Shown: one piece after another, positions 13,046-21,827 of the stretch
How positions within the stretch are numbered: position 1 is the first letter of the stretch
Layout of the letters: each line of letters starts with the position of its first letter
The notes under the pieces: model-generated
What the model saw: only the letters and a program-made list of their open reading frames with translations
What the model was told of the DNA's origin: nothing
Databases searched by the model: none
Source of the DNA: Salvia splendens
Lineage: Eukaryota; Streptophyta; Magnoliopsida; Lamiales; Lamiaceae
Direction: 5' to 3'
Length of the DNA stretch: 64,000 bases
Assembly (NCBI RefSeq): GCF_004379255.2
Contig: NC_056040.1
Span: 22,704,120-22,768,119 of the forward strand
Made by a program: the position numbers and the translations under genes

Positions 13046-13359
13046 TGTTAAGGGATAAGTTTCCTTAACACAATATCGACGTCGACGAATGATCGACGAT
13101 GAAGAATAAAGATGGATGTCTCGAGCTCGCCCCGAGATCGGCTCCAAGAACTAGGGTTTTGCAAAACGGAAAAATAAAGGAGACAGAAAAATTAAAGGGG
13201 AAATATGTATTTCATTGATTAATTAAAGAGAATAACAATAGCCCTATTTATAATACTAATACTAACTAATAAGCAAGAAATAGATATCCTAACGATACGG
13301 TAAATCAAAATAACTAATTAATAAAGATATGGGGATCTCATGTGGATATGCACGTATCA
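13046..13359 (-). repeat. 3' LTR of the gag-only element
   Basis: This is the terminal repeat nearest the end of the gag reading. It is followed inward by ACTCCCCCGCGG, the complement of a polypurine tract. Confidence 0.85.
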
Positions 13360-13389
13360 ACTCCCCCGCGGTTAAAATCCACATTGTCC

Positions 13390-15120
13390 TCAAGATGGGA
13401 ACCACGACACAACGAAGAGAGTCCGAAACAACAGCTTTGGCGAGATAACTCCCCCCGGATCAAATGCCCACCGAATAATTGAACGACTTCCTTCAATATT
13501 CCCATAAACATTCACCGAGTGAGGCTCGATGCCTGCCGTGGATGACATATCGATGAATGGCACAAAAACCTTCTTCCATTCGAGGAATGGCACAAAAACC
13601 GAAGCTGGAAACCGCGATAAAGTTGCAGTCGTTACCTTGAGATGCATTGCAATAGGAGCATACGACTTCTTTGGTGCTTCGTCAATTATGGTGGGGTTTT
13701 CAATCACCGGCTCTGCCTCATCCCGAACCTCAACGGCATTCTTCGACACATGAACATCTTCTTCTTGAATTGCTGGCAAGTCACTGGTCGGGATAGTTAC
13801 ATCTTCTGTATCTGAAGTAGCCACATCATGAACTAAGGCCTCCTTTGCTTTTGTCTCAAATATAGAGTCCGTGGAATGTACTCTTTCCCGTTCATCACAA
13901 CGATCTTCTTCCGCCACTCGACATTTCGAAAAACCAAAATCTCTCGCGTTATCATATGAATACTCCATCTCCGTCACCCAACTCGTTGAATAAGAGTCTT
14001 CCCGTTTTTGTTTACTCACTTTACGCTCATTCCCGCACACATAACTATTCAGATTGTACTCCAATTTAGGAAAATGGATGTTAGTGGAGCCATTGCCATA
14101 GCATCCGTACTCAGCAGCCTCGCCAACCACCACCGGCAAGCGCGATATCCAATTGACTGCATCAGACCCGTCGAAGCACGGCGGCTTCATCTTCTCATAT
14201 CGTGGTTTCTCTGAGCGATGATCATAACGTGTGGGTTCGGAATAACCGGCCCCATCGTGTCTGCCCCAATGGCCATCCCACGCGGGAAGATGTCCCCCAT
14301 CGTGAATCTCAGGCCGAAAGGCTGGGTTATCCCATGAAGTCGCCGGTCTAGGTCGATTCCCGTAGCAGCCGGACCCTTGACGCTCCTAAGGGTTGGTCTC
14401 CGATAGGGTTGTGCGGTGTGGGCCACGAGAGGGCTGCCCACCGAACCCTAATTGCGGTTGTGCCGCGACTGTTGTGGCTGCTGTCAACAGCGGGCGCTGA
14501 TAACGCTCGTCGACTCTCCCCCACTGCCAATCTCGATACGGCGGTCCTGGTCTCTCCTTCGCCCAATCAGAAAAGGGCGGCTTCGGATCGGGCCTGGGTT
14601 GTGGCAGCGCATGGTGCGAACGCGACGCGGCTGGCCGATCCCACGATGAGTGCTGACCTCGCGACGTGGGTGGAAGGTTCGACGAGGACTGCTGCTGCGC
14701 GAAACCAGGCCGAAGCGAGCCCGACGCAGAATTAGGGTTTGGGCGAAAGCCCTCAAATTGCCCAGAACATGCCGTGGTCGCCGGCATAGGCTGTGTGACG
14801 ACGGATGCGGCTGAGGACGGTGGAGTGAACGGCAAGGGGGCCTCCGGCGAGCGAGGAGGCGCACGACTGTGCGGCGGCTCCGGCTCCGGCCGAAGCGTGT
14901 GACGCGAGGGCGGGCGGCGATAGTACTCGTCCATGCGTGTCTCCAATCTCGCCATGCCCGCCATCACGTGCTCGAACATGACCCTAATCGGATCCAGGGA
15001 GGACATGACCCTAATCGGATCCAGGGAGGACGACTCCACTGTCGGTGACAGCACCGGGTCCGTGACAACCGGCAGGGAACACATCTGTTCCGTCCGACCT
15101 CCGAACGACTGAGACTCCGA
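13390..15120 (-). pseudogene. Gypsy-type gag relic
   Basis: The N-terminal part (from about 15020) includes a direct repeat of MSSLDPIRV and a proline, serine and arginine-rich linker (for example PPSRHTLRPEPEPPHSRAPP). It is followed near 14190 by MKPPCFDGSDAVNWISRL, which resembles the start of a Ty3/Gypsy gag capsid domain. A second reading (14190-13390) continues with an acidic region. The parts lie in different frames, so the gene is interrupted. No zinc knuckle or pol motif is visible. Confidence 0.5.
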
Positions 15121-15147
15121 AATGAGTTCAACAATGAAAGCACCAAT

Positions 15148-15462
15148 TGTTAAGGGATAAGTTCCCTTAACACAATATCGACGTCGACGAATGATCGATG
15201 ATGAAGAATAAAGATGGACGTCTCGAGCTCGCCCCGAGATCAGCTCCAAGAACTAGGGTTTTGCAAAACGGAAAAATAAAGGAGACAGAAAAATTAAAGG
15301 GGAAATATGTATTTCATTGATTAATTAAAGAGAATAACAATAGCCCTATTTATAATACTAATACTAACTTAATAAGCAAGAAATAGATATCCTAAAGATA
15401 CGGTAAATCAAAATAACTAATTAATAAAGATATGGGGATCTCATGTGGATATGCACGTATCA
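15148..15462 (-). repeat. 5' LTR of the gag-only element
   Basis: This is the promoter-side LTR for minus-strand transcription, followed by the TTGGTGCTTTCATTG primer binding site at about 15133-15148. Confidence 0.85.
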
Positions 15463-15554
15463 TACAGTGACTTCAACTTCACTAAAGTCATCTTGTATTG
15501 ATACATTTTTCCGCTTTCGCCCCTTTGTGCGTGGGCACCCTACCTTGGACATTC

Positions 15555-16724
15555 CTGCATAAAACCATTTGCTCATTACAATTGCTTGCAGGAAAAGAGC
15601 TAAATAACGTCTGTCTTAACCAGAAACTATTCAAGACAGAATTTACTTCCACAACCCGTGACTGGTTAAATAACTTGACCCAATCACGAATATGGACAGA
15701 CATCAGCTGCTGAGGAAGATGGTCAAAAGATTCATCATGATTTTGAAAACTACAGCATTGGCACAATTGATCCTGCACAACCTATCTATATGGAGTATAT
15801 AACTTAGACATTTTCATGTACGATTTGAGTAATTCCTATTGCGTAACGAGAATTCACACTTCCATTCACTTGATAGTTGACTCACCCTCACTTGGCAGTT
15901 CTCAAAATACCATCAGGTGAATTCAAGATCCTATAGTATAGAGGATTTAAAATGCTTCTTAACAATTACCACCACTCCAAGAGACATCAACAATCAAGTA
16001 ATATAACAAACGATCATAAACATAGACAATTAACATGACAGAGTTTGAGGGGAACACTTTATCATTTCCACCTTAATTTAGTGCAGAAACAACAGTAACA
16101 CAAATTGATTGTTTCTAGGTAAGAAATAGCTTGTTTATAACCTAACACCATACAATTAGATAACGGAATTCATCAAATTGATCTTTTTTTCTTTCTCCAA
16201 AAACCAATGTGACATTTCTCAACTGAGAGTCGTTTGGGCTTCTGTTTTCTACAACAATATTTTGCTCAACTTTTCACCATGAATAGAGATGAGCATCAGT
16301 ATAATATTTGATGGAGTACAAATATTTTTAGAAAAATAAAAATGAAACAACACAAAACCATTTTCTTCATCGGCGGAATTGCTCCAAGCAGAAGTCTTTG
16401 CTCAATTGATACAAAATGTATGATAAAAACACAGAAATTTGAAAAAAAAAAGGCATATAAAGGGAGTGCTCTCATCGATGAAGAGACTGACAATGGGAAA
16501 TCTTGCCTGATACTACTTGATTCATTGTTGTGGAGTGACTGTTGCATCTGTTTTTTAATTTCTGAGCAGAAGGAACCTTATTTTCATGTATACACGAAAA
16601 AGGAGCTTTATTGCGCAGACATACGAAACGACTATTTTGCTCTTATGACAAATTTAATTATATTTATCTCACTTTGATAAAACCAAGATAGATTAATTGA
16701 TTCATTATGTATTATTGCTGATTA
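15555..16724. other. Intergenic or intronic sequence without a recognisable gene
   Basis: I see no conserved coding motif here. The bases next to 15555 fit a splice acceptor (TTTTATGCAG on the minus strand), so part may be an old intron of the SUMO-protease relic. Confidence 0.5.
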
Positions 16725-18535
16725 GAGCATCCACAACCGGGCTCTTGCCAATGAGCACGGTTGTGGGCCCGACCCCACTTTTTCTGCCGGCTCTTATGCA
16801 AGAATACAACACTCACATCCGTGCTCTTCCACAAGGACGAGCAAAAGGGTCCCACCATTCCATTATTCAATTTAAATAAAAACATTTCCACAAAATTAAA
16901 ATACATTAAAAATACCCGAAATAATATTACAAAATATATTAAAAATTACATAATTAAAATCATAAAAAATAAAAATTACATAATTATACTCCTACAAATT
17001 AAAAAATATATAATTAAACTCCTAAAAATTAAAAATTACATAATTAAAGGCTAAAAATACATCCGTGGAAGACTATTCATCCGGCGGCACTACCCTCAAT
17101 TGTTTTTGGAGGCCCAATATCATGGCCTCATGCGATCGAAGTTGCGCGGGGGTCATAGTTGACCTATCGGCCATATTGAGTTGGGCCAAAATCCCCAACA
17201 ATGAGTTGGTGGGGGTGGAGGTGGAGCATAGGGAACGGGAACGGGAGCGGGTTCAGGAGCATCGCCGGATGGAGTCGCGGCGCGACGGCGGTTGGCCGCT
17301 GCCATCTTCCTTCCTTGCGGTCGGCGTTGGGAACCGCTCGGGCCGGCGTCTGGGCTACCCAAGTTAGCTCCGACAAGTTGGCTAGCCACGTCTTCGGAGC
17401 CGGCGTCGGATAGGGATACCGACCTTGACCGTTTGGAGGAGCCGCTAGAGGAGGATGTTACGCCTTCCCTATACTTCGGATGCGACCGCGTCTCCTGCCA
17501 AACGTTGAGGTACTTGAACGGCTTGTAGTTCATGGATTGGTAGGTCAACAAGGCGGAACTGATGATGTCGACCTCGCTCCGGTCGCTCCCCGCCGACCGC
17601 TCTTCCTGGAGGTAATACCCCTAGAACTTTTGGATTTCTTCGTTGGTTCTGTATATGGCGTTGTGCACCATACTCTCGTTGCGCTCAATTGTTCCCGCCG
17701 GGCGGTTTTCATTGTACCGGTGACAGATGTGCCACCAATAATGATCGTCGGATTGGTTCGTGCCAACCTCCGGATCTTCGGAGATTGACAAGAACGCCTT
17801 GAACAATTGCTCCATCTCTGCCGGAGGGTACGGTGTGCGGACACCGCGAGTAGGAGGAGTCGGAGTTTGGGAGGGGCCGCTCAACCTTATTCTAGGCTCG
17901 GGTGTCCACCCGTATTGCCTTTCGGAGGCATCTTGGTTGTCGATCGGGTAAGGCCGGTAGCCACCCGGAACTCCCGAACTTAGGGTTTGAGGAGGGGCTG
18001 AATATTCCGTTTCCGGACTAGGAAACGGTTGTGAACCGAACCAATCGGGGTTCCAACCGTGGGAGCCGGGGGGTGATCGTCGTGGTCGGACATTGTTATG
18101 TTGTAGGAGTGGAATAAAGATTGAGAATGGAAATGAGATAATGTAGATGAGAATGGAAATAAGAGAATGTAGATGAGAATTGTGTAGTGTGGTGTGAATT
18201 TTTGGGTGTGAAAGTGGAGGTATTTATAGATGAAAATGTGTATTTTTGGGGGAAAAAATTGAAAAATAAATTGAAAGGGTAGAAAACGGATATAATTTTT
18301 TGGGAAGTGGGAATTTTTTTTTATTTTAAATCGATTTTTTTAATTAAAAACCGATTTTTTAAAAAAAAATCAAATTGCCAACGGCTATGCCGTTGGTCAA
18401 TCAGCGCCTGCCACGTCGCCTCGCTGACACAGACGTGCTCGATGCATCGAACAACACCGTACCAGCGGCGGACAGCGTCTCCGTGCCGCTGGCACGGACG
18501 GACGGACGAGCTGCAGCTCGCCGTTGTGGACGCTC
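16725..18535 (-). mobile_element. PIF/Harbinger element carrying only ORF1
   Basis: The left end is GAGCATCCACAACCGG after TTA (16722-16724). The right end CCGTTGTGGACGCTC is its imperfect complement and is followed by TTTAA. The interior encodes an ORF1-like protein and no transposase. The right end stops only 16 bases before the next element (18552). A deletion derivative of the same family lies at 40698-41398. Confidence 0.8.
17153..18093 (-). pseudogene. PIF/Harbinger ORF1, Myb/SANT-like, nearly intact
   Basis: The start ATG is at 18093 (MSDHDDHPP). A missing base in the C-run right after it shifts the frame, after which the expected HGWNPDWFGSQPF reading appears. The core MEQLFKAFLSISEDPEVG followed by WWHICHRYNENRP is the Myb/SANT-like region of ORF1 proteins. 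A single TAG at 17621-17623 interrupts the frame after EEIQKF; the same frame continues to 17153 through NVWQETRSHPKYREG, a serine-rich stretch and a basic segment QRRPQGRKMAAANRRR that could be a nuclear localisation signal. The family role is DNA binding and assisting the transposase. With only two small lesions, this copy decayed recently. Confidence 0.72.
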
Positions 18536-18865
18536 TTTAAGGTGTGACTTAGAGCATCTCCAGTGGGCGGACATCCCACTAGGACATCCACTAGGACATC
18601 CCAAAAACACCTCCTGCCACGTCACTAGGACTTCCCATCCCACTGCCACGTCACTAGGACATCCCCTCCTATGTCCGCCCTTCCCACTAGGACATCCCGC
18701 AATAAAAAAAAATCATACATTCACAAATAAAACAATTTACATTTACGGAAATAAAATTTGACCGAGAATACGAACGGGAAAAATTAACAACTTCATCGGA
18801 AAAAACATACATGATTCGAAAAAAAAAATTACATACTAATAAAAAAAACTTCATACATTATCACG

Positions 18866-20149
18866 TCAACCCCTCCGAGTCCAAACCTCTTCGATGATAT
18901 CCTGCTGAAGTCGAACATGGGCATCTGTTTGCCGCATGTCGGCAAATGCACGCAGCCGCGCGACCTCTCCATGAGGTACCCCCATATTCACATTCGCGGT
19001 GGCCACGCCGTGACTTGGACCTGCACCCGTATCATCTTCATTGGTCCACTGAGTCAGTTCCGCAGCTTCATTTTCGACAATCATGTTGTGCATTATGATA
19101 CATGCGTACATGATATCGCCGATGTTGGGAATATACCACTGCCATGCAGGACCCTTCACAACCGCCCACCGACTCTGGAGCACACCAAATGCCCGCTCCA
19201 CATCCTTGCGCGCTGCTTCCTGACGGCTCGCAAAGTATGTCTTCTTTTGTCCGAGCGGATGCTTGATTGACTTCACAAAGACGGGCCAGTTTGGGTATAT
19301 TCCATCCGCCAAATAGTACCCCATATTATGCTGGTTGCCGTTGGCGACGAAACTGATGGCGGGACCAACGCCATTGCACTGAGCGTTGAACAGGGGCGAC
19401 GACTGGAGAACGTTGATGTCGTTGTTGGACCCGGCGACTCCAAAATAAGCATGCCATATCCACAGCCGGTAGTCAGCTACAGCTTCAAGGATCATCGTGG
19501 GATGCTTGGCTTTGAAGCCGGTAGTGTACATCCCCTTCCAGGCGGCGGGGCAGTTCTTCCACTCCCAATGCATACAATCTATGCTGCCCAACATCACAGG
19601 GAACCCGTGCACCGACCCATGCATATCTATCAGCATCTGGCAGTCTTCGGGGCTCGGACTCCGAAGATACCGCTCCCCGAATATCGCTCTCACGCCCGCG
19701 CAAAAATTCTGCAGACACTCGACGGCTGTCGACTCGCCAATGTGGAGGTACTCGTCGAACATGTCGGCCGCGCCTCCATACGCTAGTTGTCTGATTGCGA
19801 CAGTGCACTTCTGCAAGGGCGTGAGTCCGGGTTTGCCAGCTGCATCCTCTCTGATCCTAAAATACAGGTATCTTCTCTCTAAAGCACCCACGATGTGCAG
19901 AAACAGCGGACGATGCATCCTAAAGCGTCGCCGGAATAAGGCTTCCCCAAAACGCGGTTGCGGAGCGAAGTAGTCCGCATACAACCGAATATGTGCAGCA
20001 ATGTGGTCACGGGGTACTTGAGTTCGACGATGGATCGGCCGAGGTACCGCCGCCTGCTGCCGCCGCTGCAACCTCTGTTGTAGCAGCCTCTCTATCGCAC
20101 CTTCAACAGCGACCTCCAACTCATTCTCGCTATCACTTTCACTAGACAT
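18866..20149 (-). CDS. HARBI1-like DDE transposase, intact, 427 aa
   Basis: This endonuclease and transposase acts in the nucleus, cutting and reinserting elements with its terminal repeats at TWA targets. The start ATG (MSSESDSENELE) is followed by an acidic N-terminus, an Arg/Gln-rich helix and a helical DNA-binding region around residues 55-150 (FRRRFRMHRPLFLHIV). The DDE nuclease follows: Asp191 in GSIDCMHWEW, Asp244 in GSNNDINVL and Glu318 in KDVERAFGVLQSRW. The C-terminal helix ends EEVWTRRG. The length is typical for plant HARBI1-like proteins and the frame is unbroken. A TATA-like stretch lies at about 20231-20241. It is the only uninterrupted full-length transposase in the window. 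Confidence 0.95.
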   Translation of the reverse strand: MSSESDSENELEVAVEGAIERLLQQRLQRRQQAAVPRPIHRRTQVPRDHIAAHIRLYADYFAPQPRFGEALFRRRFRMHRPLFLHIVGALERRYLYFRIREDAAGKPGLTPLQKCTVAIRQLAYGGAADMFDEYLHIGESTAVECLQNFCAGVRAIFGERYLRSPSPEDCQMLIDMHGSVHGFPVMLGSIDCMHWEWKNCPAAWKGMYTTGFKAKHPTMILEAVADYRLWIWHAYFGVAGSNNDINVLQSSPLFNAQCNGVGPAISFVANGNQHNMGYYLADGIYPNWPVFVKSIKHPLGQKKTYFASRQEAARKDVERAFGVLQSRWAVVKGPAWQWYIPNIGDIMYACIIMHNMIVENEAAELTQWTNEDDTGAGPSHGVATANVNMGVPHGEVARLRAFADMRQTDAHVRLQQDIIEEVWTRRG

Positions 20150-20221
20150 TCTAGATATACTTAAAATTAGAGATGTAGAGAGAGAAACTTGTTAACACAA
20201 GTGGTGCGAATGAAATAAAAT

Positions 20222-20445
20222 TCAACGAGCCGTATATATAGAGTTTTAAAAAAAAAATTTAAAAAACGGGACGTCCGACCGGACGTCCGACTGGACGCCA
20301 CAATGGCGGACGTCCGCCCGCCCGTCGCCGGGACGTCCGAGGACACCCGACGTCCTCACGGGACGTCCGTATCCGACCCTAAACGCCACAATGGCGGACG
20401 TCCCGGTCGCCCGTCGCGACGTCCGACCGGACGTCCGCCATTGGA
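20222..20445 (-). promoter_or_regulatory. Transposase promoter with TATA box and GACGTC array
   Basis: Reading towards the transposase, the zone has about nine copies of the palindrome GACGTC, mostly within GGACGTCCG, then a TATATATA-type box about 80-90 bases before the ATG. GACGTC is the C-box core known to be bound by plant bZIP factors. Whether host factors or the transposase bind here is inference. Confidence 0.5.
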
Positions 20446-20953
20446 GATGCTCTTAAAACCTAAATGTGCTGTCACCAAAAATGAAAAGAGCGTTTAGTGG
20501 AAAGCTTATAAAAAGTATGGGACATAAAAAATATGTCAGGCCAACATAAATAGTGAAATACACAAGGTTTACAACTCGTGACACGTAACCCGAAAATAAT
20601 GAAATATAGTGGAGTAATTGATTATCGTTTTTCATTCAATTAGGCTGTAGTCTGTAAGGGTCAAAAAAATATCCTCAGTTGAATTGGATTTTATTAAATT
20701 AAAATTAAAAATTTGGTATGGAATGGATCACAATTTTTTAAAGATGTTTAAATTGGATAGGATACGATATGATATTAAAATCTAAATTTCAACATATATA
20801 TTTTATAAAAGTATATAATAATTATAAATCTAACAAACATAAAGTATTTATGTAGAACAATTCTAATGATATTTGGTATATTAGATTTTCGGAATTTGGT
20901 ATTGGATTTTTAATTTTTCAGATTCTTTGTGACTTTTCGGATATTTTTATGTA

Positions 20954-21152
20954 TTCCCTCTGTCCCAATGAATATGACGCATTCCTTGGGCGGTACGGGA
21001 ATTTATGCAACTTTATTTTGGGTGTGAAGTAGATAGAGTAAAGTAAGAGATACTAAAATAGAGAAAAATGAGTTTCTATATTTAGTAACGAGTCATCTTG
21101 GCTGGGAAAAACCAAAAAGGAAAGTGAGTCATCTTCAATGGAACGGGGGAAG
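20954..21152. mobile_element. Stowaway-like MITE
   Basis: The ends TTCCCTCTGTCCCAATGAA and TTCAATGGAACGGGGGAA are complementary and are flanked by TA. This is the hallmark of Tc1/mariner-derived Stowaway MITEs. It lies about 0.7 kb upstream of the OSCA4.1-like gene. Confidence 0.75.
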
Positions 21153-21827
21153 TATGCTATTTGAATTTTTCGGATCAAATTGGACAAAATTTTGTTTTGA
21201 AAGCCGATTGCCCACTCCTAGTTAAATGGCATGCATTTCGCTATAAAAAAAACGCAAATTGCCACAAAAATCATAAATTTTGATCAAATTCTGATTTGGT
21301 CCGCAACTTTAAAATTTAGCTAGAAAAATCATGAACTTGAGATTTATTCCCAATTATCTCAAATTGTTTTTTTCTGCTGAAAAATCAGACATATATATTA
21401 CGATGAATGACGACATCGATTGGTGAAAAAATGTACCTATGCATAGATTTTTTCATCATAAGATAATTAAGAAAAATCTAAACTTTATGATTTTTCATTT
21501 AAAAAATTGTGAATTTCAATAATTTTTTTACAGTTTACCCTAAATTTCAAAAAATAGAGATTTTGATCAAACTGACAAAAAAACCCCTTCATAATTAACT
21601 TATTACTCGGGTTGGATTGCTGGATTTCAACCTCTAGCGATTATAAAAGTTTTCATATAGTATCTTTTTAATAAAAAATAAAGAATTATAGTCCGACGTC
21701 TTCCAATCCAAATCCCAATCTGAAAGGAGCCCTAACCCTCGGATGAATTTCAAATCAGAATTCAATATTTATCGAATTCCGATCATTTGATTCCCGATTC
21801 AGAAGCGCTGCATCTCCGCTTCTCGCC

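Larger units (their letters stand above)
13046..15462 (-). mobile_element. Non-autonomous LTR element carrying only gag (TR-GAG-like)
   Basis: Two LTRs of about 315 bp (13046-13359 and 15148-15462) start TGTTAAGGGATAAG and end CACGTATCA. They differ at only about 6-7 positions. The primer binding site TTGGTGCTTTCATTG beside the 5' LTR is a type common in plant Ty3/Gypsy elements. A G-rich tract lies inside the 3' LTR. A short TGTA-type duplication flanks it on the minus strand. The interior encodes only a gag-like product and no protease, integrase or reverse transcriptase. It is inserted in an exon of the SUMO-protease relic. Confidence 0.85.
9818..15554 (-). pseudogene. ULP1/OTS-type SUMO protease, catalytic half, damaged
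   Basis: Plausible exons on the minus strand are 15554-15463, about 13045-12842, 12778-12611, 12529-12398, 10318-10237, 10156-10042 and 9979-9818, most with GT-AG borders in matching phase. The protein resembles the C48 domain of plant ULP1D/OTS SUMO proteases: FDPLWFEMYANRDRRANVLSW, then SHWSLLI (catalytic His), CLLLLDSLQ (Asp), then VPQQ and NEC (Gln and Cys). In the family this domain matures SUMO and removes it from nuclear targets. Damage includes a gag-only LTR element inside the first listed exon, a frame change near 12950, and a seventh C in a C-run at about 10084-10090 that breaks the frame. The residue after the Cys is Arg instead of the usual Gly. No N-terminal exons are visible. 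The C-run break could be a sequencing error, but the exonic LTR argues for a dead gene. Confidence 0.7.
18552..20452 (-). mobile_element. PIF/Harbinger element with intact transposase
   Basis: The terminal repeats GAGCATCTCCAGTGG and CCATTGGAGATGCTC are flanked on both sides by the target duplication TTA (18549-18551 and 20453-20455). The left subterminal zone repeats an ACTAGGACATCCC-type motif. The right zone, upstream of the transposase, carries about nine GACGTC palindromes between 20270 and 20440. The element is 1.9 kb and has no room for ORF1, so it would depend on ORF1 from elsewhere. Confidence 0.95.
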
